From: GCA-2861595 sp035526335
Lineage (GTDB): Bacteria > Actinomycetota > Acidimicrobiia > Acidimicrobiales > GCA-2861595
Direction of reading: 5' to 3'
DNA: 64,000 nucleotides
Assembly: GCA_035526335.1 (NCBI GenBank)
Contig: DATLCN010000053.1
Span: forward strand, 1 to 64,000
Shown here piece after piece: positions 56,075 to 64,000 of this stretch; positions within the stretch are counted from its first letter, which is position 1; each line of letters opens with the position of its first letter. The position numbers were made by a program, and so were the translations under genes. The notes beneath the pieces are model-generated. The model did no database searches. It saw only the letters and a program-made list of their open reading frames with translations, and was not told the origin of the DNA.

Positions 56075-57232
56075 ATGGACCTGCTGGAGTACCAGGGGAA
56101 GCAGTACTTCGCCAGGTTCGGTATCGCCGTCTCGCTCGGAGGCGTGGCCACCAGTGCGGCCGCGGCCGTGGCCGAGGCGGCGCGGTGCGGCTACCCGGCG
56201 GTGGTGAAGGCCCAGGTGGCGGTGGGCGGCAGGGGAAAGGCCGGCGGCATCAAAGTGGTGGCCGACGCCGAGGAGGTGCGGGCGAAAGCCTCGGAGATCC
56301 TCGGCATGGACATCAGCGGCCACACCGTCGCCCGTGTGCTGGTGGAGCGGGCCACCCACATCGCCGAGGAGTACTACGCCTCCTTCACCCTCGACCGCGC
56401 CGCCCGCGACCACCTGGGGATGCTGTCCACCGAGGGTGGGGTGGACATAGAGCAGGTCGCGGCGGAGCGGCCCGACGCCATCGCCCGGCTCCACGTGGAC
56501 CCCGTCGAGGGTCTGAGTGAGACCGTGGCGCGGGAGTGGGTGCATTCCGCCGGCCTGGCCCCCGCCGCCGGGGAGGCGACGGTGGCCATGCTCCTGCACC
56601 TCTACCGCTGCTTCGTCGAGGGCGACGCCGACCTCGTCGAGATCAATCCCCTGGTGCTGGCGACCGATGGAGCGGTCGTCGCCCTCGACGCCAAGGTCAC
56701 CCTCGACGACAGCGCCTCCTTCCGCCATCCGGAGTGGGACGAGTTCCGCGGCATGGAGTTGCTCGACGACCGCGAACGGATGGCGCGCCAGAAGGGACTG
56801 CAGTACGTCGGGCTCGATGGCGAGGTCGGCATCATCGCCAACGGCGCCGGCCTGGCCATGAGCACGGTGGACGTGGTTCACCAGGTGGGTGGACAACCGG
56901 CCAACTTCCTAGACATCGGCGGCGGCGCCAGCGCCCAAGTGATGGCGAATGCCCTGGAGGTGGTGGATTCGGACCCCAAGGTGCGGGCCATTTTCGTCAA
57001 CATCTTCGGCGGCATCACCCGGGGCGAAGAGGTGGCCAACGGGGTGGTGGAGGCGATGGCGCGGGTCGATATCGCCTCTCCGATCGTGGTGCGCCTCGAC
57101 GGGACCAACGCGTCTGAGGGCCGGTCCATCCTCGCCGCCCACGAGTCGGACCGTCTTTTGAGCCGGCCGACCATGCTGGACGCGGCCCGTACGGCGGTGG
57201 CGCTGGCGGCAGAGATGGGGGGGCCGGCGTGA
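56075..57232 (+). CDS. sucC: Succinyl-CoA synthetase beta subunit (ADP-forming)
   Basis: SucC with SucD makes succinate and ATP or GTP from succinyl-CoA in the TCA cycle. It has 385 residues. The ATP-grasp domain has DLLEYQGKQYFARFGI and QVAVGGRGKAGGIK, and the metal ligand region reads VEINPLVLATDG. The C-terminal flavodoxin-like domain has NGAGLAMSTVDVVHQVGGQP and FVNIFGGITRGEEVANGVV. It overlaps sucD by four bases. Confidence 0.95.
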   Translation: MDLLEYQGKQYFARFGIAVSLGGVATSAAAAVAEAARCGYPAVVKAQVAVGGRGKAGGIKVVADAEEVRAKASEILGMDISGHTVARVLVERATHIAEEYYASFTLDRAARDHLGMLSTEGGVDIEQVAAERPDAIARLHVDPVEGLSETVAREWVHSAGLAPAAGEATVAMLLHLYRCFVEGDADLVEINPLVLATDGAVVALDAKVTLDDSASFRHPEWDEFRGMELLDDRERMARQKGLQYVGLDGEVGIIANGAGLAMSTVDVVHQVGGQPANFLDIGGGASAQVMANALEVVDSDPKVRAIFVNIFGGITRGEEVANGVVEAMARVDIASPIVVRLDGTNASEGRSILAAHESDRLLSRPTMLDAARTAVALAAEMGGPA

Positions 57233-58119
57233 GCATCTTCGTCGACGCCTCCACCAAGGTGGTCGTGCAGGGGCTGACGGGCAGCCAGGGCCGCTTCTAT
57301 GGCCTGCGCAACCGGGCCTACGGCACCAAGGTGGTCGCCGGTACCAACCCGAAGAAGGCCGGCACCGACGTCGAGGGCATCCCCATCTTCGCCACCGTGG
57401 CCGACGCCCGGGAGGCCACCGGCGCCACCGTGTCGTGCGTGTTCATCCCCGCGGCCGGCGTCCCCGGCGCCGTGCTCGAAGCCGCTGCGGCCGGCGTCGA
57501 GCTGGTGGTGGTGATCACCGAGGGCGTGCCCGCCCACGACCAGGCGCTGTTCTTCAACCAGCTGAAGCGCGACCATCCCGGTACCCGCCTGCTCGGGCCC
57601 AACTGTCCGGGGATCATCACGCCCGGCGAGTGCAACATCGGCATCACCGCCGGCGAGATAGCCCTCGGCGGCGGCCCCGTGGGGATCGTCAGCCGGTCGG
57701 GCACCCTCACCTACCAGGCGTTGTACGAGCTGAAGCAGAAGGGCGTTGGGGTGACCACGTGCGTGGGCATCGGCGGCGACCCCGTTCCGGGCACGACTTT
57801 TGTCGACTGCCTGGAGGGCTTCGAGGCCGACCCCGCCACCAAGGCGGTCATGCTGATCGGCGAGATCGGCGGTGCGGCCGAAGAGGAGGCGGCCGCCTTC
57901 ATCGCCGCCGGCATGACCAAGCCGGTGGTGGCCTACGTGGCCGGCGTGGCCGCCCCGCCCGGGCGCAAGATGGGCCACGCCGGCGCCATCGTGTCCGGCT
58001 CCACGGGGACGGCCCAGGCCAAGATGGACGCGCTGGCCGGCGCCGGCGTCAAGGTCGGGCTGAACCCCACCGAAGCCGGCGAGCTGATGGCCGAGGTGGT
58101 GCGTAGCTCCTCCTGGTGA
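57229..58119 (+). CDS. sucD: Succinyl-CoA synthetase alpha subunit
   Basis: SucD carries the CoA site and the phosphohistidine. It has 296 residues with GTG start. The CoA-binding VVVQGLTGSQGRFYGLRNRA is N-terminal, NCPGIITPGECNIGI is central, and the active-site histidine is H250 in GRKMGHAGAIVSG. The stop is 69 bases before the amidase start. Confidence 0.95.
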   Translation: MSIFVDASTKVVVQGLTGSQGRFYGLRNRAYGTKVVAGTNPKKAGTDVEGIPIFATVADAREATGATVSCVFIPAAGVPGAVLEAAAAGVELVVVITEGVPAHDQALFFNQLKRDHPGTRLLGPNCPGIITPGECNIGITAGEIALGGGPVGIVSRSGTLTYQALYELKQKGVGVTTCVGIGGDPVPGTTFVDCLEGFEADPATKAVMLIGEIGGAAEEEAAAFIAAGMTKPVVAYVAGVAAPPGRKMGHAGAIVSGSTGTAQAKMDALAGAGVKVGLNPTEAGELMAEVVRSSSW

Positions 58120-58188
58120 GCCTGCGCCGGGAAGTTCCCCGAGAGCCGCTACTTATCGGCCGACGGGGGACAGGCAACCTCCGGTACG

Positions 58189-59262
58189 GTGAAGCGCTCC
58201 TCCATGCGTGCCGTCGTAGCTGCCCTCTTCGTCGTATCCGTCATCGCCGCCGGCGTGGTCGACGGCGATGACGGCGACCCTTCCCCGGTTCGCACAGCGG
58301 CCGCCGCGTCCACCACGAGCACCGTCCCCGCCACCACCACGACGGCGGCCCCGACCACTCTGCCCGTGACGGCTCCACCTACGGTCGCCACCACGGCCGC
58401 ACCGGCGCCGCCCACCACCTCGCCCCCGAACCCGGTGGCCGCCGCCCGCACGGCCCCCTCCGGCGTGGTGGTCACCCGAGGCGGACTCGTCCTGCCCCTG
58501 CTGCGCCGGGAGGGTGACGCCTTTTTGGTGGAGACGCCGTGCGCCCGGACGGCCGTCGTCCAGGGGACGCTGGTGGAGCGGGCCACGGTCGTGCTCGACC
58601 CCGGACACGGTGGAGCCGAGCCAGGTGCCGTCGGCCCCAACGGGCTGAGCGAGAAGGGCATCAACCTGGCCGTGGTCAACCACGCCAAGGCTGCGCTCGA
58701 GCGGGCCGGGGTGTCCACCATGCTCACCCGCACCGGGGACCAGCGGGTGACCCTGTCCACCCGCGCCAAGGTCGCCAAGGCCCTGCATCCGAAGGCCTTC
58801 GTCTCCATCCACCACAACGCCGAGCCCGACGGGCCCCGGGAGACCCCCGGCAGCGAGACCTACTACCAGATCGCCTCACTGGACTCGAAGCGGCTGTCCG
58901 GCCTCGTCTACGAGGAAGTGGTCAAGGCGCTGTCGGGCTACACCATTCCGTGGGTGGCCGACACCGATGCCGGCGCCAAGTACCGGGTCAACTCGTCCGG
59001 CGGCGACTACTACGGCGTCCTCCGCCTGACCCAGGGCGTGACCGCAGTCCTGGCCGAACTGGCCTTCGTGTCGAACCCGCCAGAGGCCGCACTGCTGACC
59101 CGTCCCGACGTGCAGCAGGTGGAAGGTGAGGCCGTGGCGAAGGGCATCCTCCGCTTCCTCAACACCGGTGATCCGGGTTCCGGCTACACCGAGCCCTATC
59201 CCCGAACCAGCCCCGCCGGCGGCGGCGGCGGCTCCTCGGGCTGCGTCGACCCACCCCTGTAG
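58189..59262 (+). CDS. N-acetylmuramoyl-L-alanine amidase (amidase_3), secreted
   Basis: This 357-residue secreted enzyme would cut the bond between muramic acid and the stem peptide. It has a signal peptide (MKRSSMRAVVAALFVVSVIA) and a Thr/Ala/Pro-rich linker (about 36-90). The zinc amidase domain runs from about 130 to 322, with ligands H140 (DPGHGGAEPGA), E155 (GLSEKGINL) and H208 (SIHHNAEPDG) and the catalytic E290 (VLAELAFVSN). A Gly/Ser tail ends it. The GTG start is chosen for the basic signal-peptide start; ATG at 58204 would shorten it by five residues. No cell-wall binding repeats are seen. Confidence 0.92.
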   Translation: MKRSSMRAVVAALFVVSVIAAGVVDGDDGDPSPVRTAAAASTTSTVPATTTTAAPTTLPVTAPPTVATTAAPAPPTTSPPNPVAAARTAPSGVVVTRGGLVLPLLRREGDAFLVETPCARTAVVQGTLVERATVVLDPGHGGAEPGAVGPNGLSEKGINLAVVNHAKAALERAGVSTMLTRTGDQRVTLSTRAKVAKALHPKAFVSIHHNAEPDGPRETPGSETYYQIASLDSKRLSGLVYEEVVKALSGYTIPWVADTDAGAKYRVNSSGGDYYGVLRLTQGVTAVLAELAFVSNPPEAALLTRPDVQQVEGEAVAKGILRFLNTGDPGSGYTEPYPRTSPAGGGGGSSGCVDPPL

Positions 59263-59533
59263 ACCCAAGCCGCGGCATCCCCGATGACGGGAATGACCAG
59301 CGTTTGAGAGCGTCCAGCCGGCGGGCCCGGGGCATGAGACGCCGGACCATCGGCGGCGGCCGCTCCGCGATAGCGAGGCCCGTTCCCCCCTCCGGCGAGA
59401 ACTTGAGCGCGCCGTACCTGTCGCGTGCCAACATCCGATCATGATCGATGGCGCCGCCCTGGAGGCGATGGCCGAGGCGAAGTACCGGGCTGTCGACTAC
59501 CGGGGCGCCACGGCCCCTGCCGGCTCCGGCCGG
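59263..59533. other. Intergenic region between the amidase and jetD
   Basis: This 271-base stretch separates convergent genes. An ATG at 59441 opens a frame of 41 codons (MIDGAALEAMAEAKYRAVDY) with fair codon use. Its last codons run into jetD on the other strand and it then stops at 59564-59566. It looks like the first part of a truncated gene, cut where the Wadjet locus begins, but this is only an impression. No tRNA, T-rich terminator or direct repeat was found. Confidence 0.4.
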
Positions 59534-60787
59534 TCAGACCATGGCGTCGAGAAGGTCGGTGCGTAGCTCCTCTTCGTACACCGGGATCCCCCACTCGGCC
59601 ATGGCGCCGGGCAGCAGCGGGTCCCAGGGAGTGGAGGGCAGAACGCCGAGCACGGACGGCTCTCCCCTGCGTTCGTCTGCTGCGGCCGGCGCCGCCGCCA
59701 GGTAGTCCGCCGCCTTCATACGCCACGGTGTCGTACCGGCTCGCTCGGCCAACCAGGCGGTGATGGCGAGCCCGGCGGCGTCGAAGTCGGCGTGCTGGCG
59801 GACCGAGCCGCCGCCGGCGGCAAGCTGGCGGATCAGGGAAACCACGGCGACGGTGGGGCGGCCGGCGCTACATATCACTGGAGGGCCGCACCAGCCCCGC
59901 CGGGCCGCCTCGGCGACGAGCGACGGGTTCTCCACCACGTACGCCGTCTGGCCCGGAGCGAGAGGGGCGAGTGGCCAACGCCGGAGCTGGGCCAGGGTGA
60001 GCACCACGGGCTCGCCCGCCGCGCTGGCCGCCGCCAACCACGGCCCCAGCGGCGGCGGGGCGTCCGCCGCCAGTCCGAGGGCCAGAACGGTGGACGACAA
60101 AGGGTCGGGGGCGACACCGACCGATTCCCAGAGATGGCGTGTGGTCTCGGCGTTGGTGGCCAGCGGCGCCCCGCTGGAGAGGGCGACGGCGTCGAGGACG
60201 ATGGCGGCCAGGCGTCGCCCCTGATCAAGGGCATGCGGATCGCCGAGCAGGTCGTTGGCCAGGACGGCCAGCGGGACACCTTCGGCGGGCAAGGCCCGAA
60301 TTACCCGCAGAGCGCGGTCGAGCCGTTGACGGTGGACGACGACGCCCCCCCGGGCACCCTGCGACCGCATGCGCTCGATCCACACGGAGCGGTTGTCGGC
60401 AAGGCCGCCAAGCGCCGGCCACAGCGGCGCCGACTCACTGGCCAGCCACCCCCACAGGCCCTCCCGCTCCTCCCGGTCGGCCAGGCGATCGGCACGGCGA
60501 TCGGGCAGCGGCCCCCGCAACGTCTCGACCAGCGCCCGCAGTTCGTCCACCGATTCCAATCTCAGGACCTGGACCAGGCGGCTCACCCGGACCCGGGCCG
60601 GCGAGGCCGGCACACGGTCGAGCCCGAAGAGGTCGGCGAGGGCCTGCCGGGCGCCAGAGTCCATGTTGCGCAGGGTCAACACGACGGGGACGTCGCCGTC
60701 GCCCAGGCGGCGGGCCAGCTCGTCGACCAGCGGCGCCAGCTCCCTTCGGGAGAGGGGACCGGTGGCGGGGTCCCCCGGGCTGGTCAC
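59534..60787 (-). CDS. jetD: Wadjet type II nuclease subunit JetD (DUF2399 / TIGR02679 family)
   Basis: JetD is the TOPRIM-like nuclease of Wadjet complexes, which recognise and cut small circular DNA. From the GTG at 60787 the protein has 417 residues. The C-terminal DUF2399 domain has the TOPRIM acidic residues in VVENPSL (E286) and HADFDAAGLAI (D334 and D336). The N-terminal part is the helical DUF3323-type region. It lies 157 bases after the jetC-like gene. The frame stays open to 60982, but the extra codons are Arg/His-rich and do not look like protein. A 157-base gap is longer than the usual tight spacing of these cassettes. Confidence 0.82.
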   Translation of the reverse strand: MTSPGDPATGPLSRRELAPLVDELARRLGDGDVPVVLTLRNMDSGARQALADLFGLDRVPASPARVRVSRLVQVLRLESVDELRALVETLRGPLPDRRADRLADREEREGLWGWLASESAPLWPALGGLADNRSVWIERMRSQGARGGVVVHRQRLDRALRVIRALPAEGVPLAVLANDLLGDPHALDQGRRLAAIVLDAVALSSGAPLATNAETTRHLWESVGVAPDPLSSTVLALGLAADAPPPLGPWLAAASAAGEPVVLTLAQLRRWPLAPLAPGQTAYVVENPSLVAEAARRGWCGPPVICSAGRPTVAVVSLIRQLAAGGGSVRQHADFDAAGLAITAWLAERAGTTPWRMKAADYLAAAPAAADERRGEPSVLGVLPSTPWDPLLPGAMAEWGIPVYEEELRTDLLDAMV

Positions 60788-60944
60788 CGCCGAACCCCAG
60801 AGGCGAGGGCGCGGCGCGATGGGCCACGGCCGGCGAGACGTCCGTTCATGAACGTGGTGACCCGCCGACCGGCGCCGCGCCAGCCGGTCACGGCGTCGCC
60901 AATGGCCATAGCGCGGCGAGCCCGCCACCGCCCGGCCCCGTCGG

Positions 60945-63900
60945 TCATGCCGCCGGCGGGTCGGTGCGACGGCGGCGGCCATCCCAGGTGAAGCGGGTGG
61001 ATGTCACCGGTTCGTCGCCCGTGGGCGGGTGGAGGTGGTGGATGGCGATGCCGTCGAGGGTGGCGTACTGGCACCACTCGTGGTCGCTGGTGAACACCGC
61101 GTCCAGGTCCCACGCCGAGAAGGTGCCGAACAGCTGGGCACGGTTGGCGCTGTCGACCCCCGCGAACAGCTCGTCGAGCAGGATGAGCCGGGGGCAGCTC
61201 GCCGGCTCACCGTCGTCGCCTGCGTAGTGGGCGGCCACCGAGGCGATCATGGGCAGGTGGAGGGCGATCGACCGCTCGCCCGTGGACAGCTTCTGGAGCC
61301 GCCGCGCCGTGGCCGGCTGGAAGCCCTCCCAGTCGCGGTGAGCCAGGTGGAGGCTGAAGCGGTGCCATGACCGGTAATCGAGGGTCTGGCGAAGCCTGGC
61401 TTCCCACGGTGCGTTCACCTCCAGTTCGGCGCGCGCCTGGTCGACCCGGGCCCGCACGAAGGCCTGTAACGCCGCGCGCTCTTCGTCGGAGAGGTCGGCC
61501 GCGTCACGCAGGAGCAACGCCCGGGCCGCCTTCACGGCGTCGGGCTGGTCCGGGTCGACCTCCCAGCGCAGGCGCACCTGCACGCCGCCCGCCATGGTGC
61601 GGACCGTGGCGAGCTGGGCGTTGATCGCGTCGACCAGGGCGTTGGCCTGGCGGATGCGTTCGGCCAGGGCCCGGCGAACGCTGCCCGCCAGCGTCTGCTC
61701 GAACAGCTTTTCCTCCTCGGCGACCAGCTCGGCCCGGCCCTCGGCCAGCTCGGCGGCGAGGGCGCTGGCCAGCGCGGTGGCTCCGCGGCGAACGCCGCCG
61801 ACGACCGTGCGCAGCACCCACCAGCCTTCGTCTGCCAGCTCGCGCGCCACGTCGACACGGGCACCGAGGGCGGCCTGGGCGAGATGCACCCGCTCGCGTA
61901 CCCGCTCCGACAGGCGCTCGGTGACCTGGGGGTCGGCCTCGGCCGCCTCGTGGCCGGCGGCAATGGCGCGGGCCGCGGCCAGCAGAGCGGATGCTGTGTC
62001 GAGTGGCCCGGACTGCTCGATGCCCGCGTCCGGGCCCAGGGCGACGGCCACGGCGGCGAACCTCTGGTGGGCACCGGCCCGCTTCTCCTCGGCGCTCGCT
62101 CTCTCGGCCGCTGCCGCGGCAAGCTCGCCCGTCAGGGCCCCGACCCGGCGCTCGAGCGCCGGGACCTGCTCGGCCAGCTCCCGCTCTCGCCGCTGGGCCT
62201 GGTTACGCTCCCGGTCCAGCGCATCGAGGCGCCGCATCAGATCGGCGTACTCGGCGCCCAACGACGACTCCAGGCCGGCGACCCGGCCCTCGACGGCGGT
62301 GGCGTCCCGATCGGCGTCCCGGTGGTCGGCGGCGGAGCGGGAGGCGGCCCGTTCGGCATCGGCCATTCGCCCGGCGGCACGGTTGAGGTCACGCTCGGCG
62401 GCGGACAGGTCGCGGCGCCGGCGGGCCCACGTGGCGGTGGCCTGGGCGAACCGTGTGAGGCCCGCCTCCACGGCGGCCAGGCCGCCGGCCTCGGTGGGCA
62501 GCGAGTGGCGGGCGGCCAGGGCGGTGAGGGCACGCAACGCCTCCCGCACCGCGCCTTCGGTGCCAGTGAGCGCAGCGCGGGTCCGGTCGAGGCGCGCCTC
62601 CGCCTCGCCGAGGCGGGAGGCGGCATCGGCGACGGCCAGGCGGGCGTCGTCGACGGCGGCGCCGCTGGGTACGGCGGCCAGTTCGGCGGCGAGGGCGGTG
62701 CGGCGCCGGTCGAGTGCTGCCTCCCGGCGGTCGAGGTCGGCCATGGTCGCCTCCACGGCGGCGAGAAACGCGTCGATGGACGCCAGCCGGGCCAGGCGGT
62801 GCCGCTCGCGGGCGACCGCACCGAGGAGCAGCGCGGGCCGTCGCGGGCCGCGGCCGACAGCGGCGCCAACCCGATAGGTGCCGTCGCTGGCAACGACGAC
62901 CTCGGCGCCGTCGAGTACCTCGCGCGCCGTTGCCGCGACTGGCAGCGACGCCAGCACGCCGGCCAGGACGTGGTCCGGGATCTCCGATTCGCCGACCTCC
63001 ACCCCCTCCTGCCCACCGGCGCTCCCCGCCACCGCCGTGCCTGCGGCCAGGACGTCGGCCGGGAACGCCGAGTCGTCGGCCACCACCCCTTCCTGGCCAC
63101 CGGGGCCGCCTGCCACCACCATCCCCGCCGACGTGATCGGCACGAGCACGTCGGCCAGCGTGCGGCCGGTGGCCGGGCGCTGTCCCAGCACCACGTCGGC
63201 CCGGCCGTCGCCGAGGTCGACGGCGCCGTCGGGCTCGACCCAGGCGTCGAGCAGGCCCGCCCCCGTGAGGGCCGCCTCGAGCCCGTCGACCTCGGTCGGG
63301 CCTACGCCGGGCGCCACGTCGACCAGCCGCCACAGCGGCGCCCCCGGCCGCCCCTCGCGGGACGACCTCCACTCCGGCCCCTCCGGATCGACGAGACCGC
63401 CCTCGGCCCAGAGGGCCCGCTCCTCGATGAGTGCCTGGCGATCAGCGGATGCCGTGGCCCGCTCGGCGGCGAGGTCGCGGCGGGCGACGGCGTTCTCGGC
63501 GCCGAGCTCGGCACCGAGGACACCCAGCGCCTCGGCCACGCGGGCCGGATCGGCTGCAGTGGGTGGCGGCAGGGCGGCGGCGACCCGAGCCCGGCCGATG
63601 GTCTCACACCCCGCCGACCATTCGTCCACGGCGGCCTGGTAAGCGGCGGCGGCGGCCTTCTCCTGCTCGCGGGCAAAGCGGCCGCCGGCGATCCGCTCGG
63701 CGACGGTGGCGTCGTCCTCGGCCAACTGGGCTTCGAGGAAGCCGCGGGTCTCGACCGCCTTCGTGTGGTCGTCGAGGGCGGCCCGCACCTCCCGTACCCG
63801 GCCACGTTGCGCTTCGACCCAGGCGTTCACGAACCGTTCGGCGTCGTCGGGAACCTCGATGGTCGCGGCCTCGCCCACCACTCCCTCGGCGGCGACGTCG

Positions 63901-64000
63901 GTGGCCTTCGCCCGCAGGTCGCTCGCGGCCAGGGCCAGGTTGGCCACCGCCGTCTCATGTTCACCGGTGGCGTCGTCGACCTCGACAGAGGCCGCCTGGC
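60945..64000 (-). CDS. jetC: Wadjet type II SMC-like ATPase JetC, 3' part (truncated by the window edge)
   Basis: The frame is open to base 64000, so the start and about 300-350 N-terminal residues, with the Walker A motif, lie outside. The ~1018 visible residues are mainly Ala/Arg/Glu-rich coiled coil in the way of SMC and Rad50 proteins. The C-terminal ATPase half has the signature KLSTGERSIALHLPM, the Walker B PRLILLDELFAGVD and the H-loop region VFTSDHEWCQY. This matches the large TIGR02680-type proteins with a SbcC-like Walker B end. With the DUF2399 gene downstream, a type II Wadjet cassette is the natural reading. jetA (DUF2397) and jetB (DUF2398) should lie beyond the right edge. Confidence 0.85.
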   Translation of the reverse strand, partial: QAASVEVDDATGEHETAVANLALAASDLRAKATDVAAEGVVGEAATIEVPDDAERFVNAWVEAQRGRVREVRAALDDHTKAVETRGFLEAQLAEDDATVAERIAGGRFAREQEKAAAAAYQAAVDEWSAGCETIGRARVAAALPPPTAADPARVAEALGVLGAELGAENAVARRDLAAERATASADRQALIEERALWAEGGLVDPEGPEWRSSREGRPGAPLWRLVDVAPGVGPTEVDGLEAALTGAGLLDAWVEPDGAVDLGDGRADVVLGQRPATGRTLADVLVPITSAGMVVAGGPGGQEGVVADDSAFPADVLAAGTAVAGSAGGQEGVEVGESEIPDHVLAGVLASLPVAATAREVLDGAEVVVASDGTYRVGAAVGRGPRRPALLLGAVARERHRLARLASIDAFLAAVEATMADLDRREAALDRRRTALAAELAAVPSGAAVDDARLAVADAASRLGEAEARLDRTRAALTGTEGAVREALRALTALAARHSLPTEAGGLAAVEAGLTRFAQATATWARRRRDLSAAERDLNRAAGRMADAERAASRSAADHRDADRDATAVEGRVAGLESSLGAEYADLMRRLDALDRERNQAQRRERELAEQVPALERRVGALTGELAAAAAERASAEEKRAGAHQRFAAVAVALGPDAGIEQSGPLDTASALLAAARAIAAGHEAAEADPQVTERLSERVRERVHLAQAALGARVDVARELADEGWWVLRTVVGGVRRGATALASALAAELAEGRAELVAEEEKLFEQTLAGSVRRALAERIRQANALVDAINAQLATVRTMAGGVQVRLRWEVDPDQPDAVKAARALLLRDAADLSDEERAALQAFVRARVDQARAELEVNAPWEARLRQTLDYRSWHRFSLHLAHRDWEGFQPATARRLQKLSTGERSIALHLPMIASVAAHYAGDDGEPASCPRLILLDELFAGVDSANRAQLFGTFSAWDLDAVFTSDHEWCQYATLDGIAIHHLHPPTGDEPVTSTRFTWDGRRRRTDPPAA

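Noticed and set aside
60788..60982. JetD reading extended to the ATG at 60982
   Set aside because: The extra 65 residues are mostly Arg, His, Pro and overlap the end of jetC; no family similarity is recognised, so the GTG at 60787 was preferred.

Overview
The window is a high-GC, gene-dense piece of an actinobacterial chromosome. The protein sequences and the gene order (rpmG-secE-nusG-rplKAJL-rpoBC, str operon, S10-spc-alpha clusters, rplM-rpsI-glmM, tsaE-tsaB-rimI-tsaD-groESL, and a GuaB3 dehydrogenase) fit Actinomycetota. The many lineage-type extensions on ribosomal proteins and the atypical GlmS suggest a deep branch such as Acidimicrobiia; that placement is inference. GTG and TTG starts and 1-8 base start/stop overlaps are common, so most genes appear translationally coupled.

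Layout. 1-5000: tRNA-Thr, tRNA-Met, rpmG, an ECF sigma / anti-sigma pair, tRNA-Trp, secE, nusG, rplK, rplA, an L10 leader, rplJ, rplL. 5000-12600: rpoB and rpoC behind two candidate tandem promoters. 12600-17240: str operon (rpsL, rpsG, fusA, tuf) running into rpsJ. 17370-26960: S10 and spc genes from rplC to rplO. 26990-34020: secY, adk, map, then infA, rpmJ, rpsM, rpsK, rpsD, rpoA, rplQ, truA. A perfect 13-bp hairpin separates truA from a convergent DUF1385 membrane protein gene. 34990-41350: rplM, rpsI, glmM, a small secreted protein and a double-length GlmS-like protein, so ribosome synthesis is physically joined to UDP-GlcNAc supply. 41377-49736: acpS, nnr, alr, udg, the t6A genes tsaE-tsaB-rimI-tsaD, then CIRCE-groES-groEL. 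49800-59260: a 56-residue protein, a GAF protein, a basic Ala/Lys-rich protein, guaB3, pcrA, a PadR regulator, a membrane protein with a degenerate Rieske-like domain, sucCD and a cell-wall amidase. 59534-64000 (minus strand): jetD and the 3' part of jetC of a type II Wadjet plasmid-defence locus that runs off the right edge.

Most of the window is translation and transcription machinery plus cell-envelope precursor genes. The accessory material is the sigma/anti-sigma pair, the secreted protein between glmM and glmS, the GAF and basic proteins, the PadR and Rieske-like genes, and the Wadjet island.

The observations most worth checking are the ~1128-residue GlmS-like enzyme with an insertion inside its glutaminase domain and a ~310-residue C-terminal extension; the Rieske-like protein without histidine ligands; the palindrome that carries the stop codons of two convergent genes; the probable CTG start of infA; the perfect 42-bp tandem duplication in rplJ; and the Wadjet genes at the edge.
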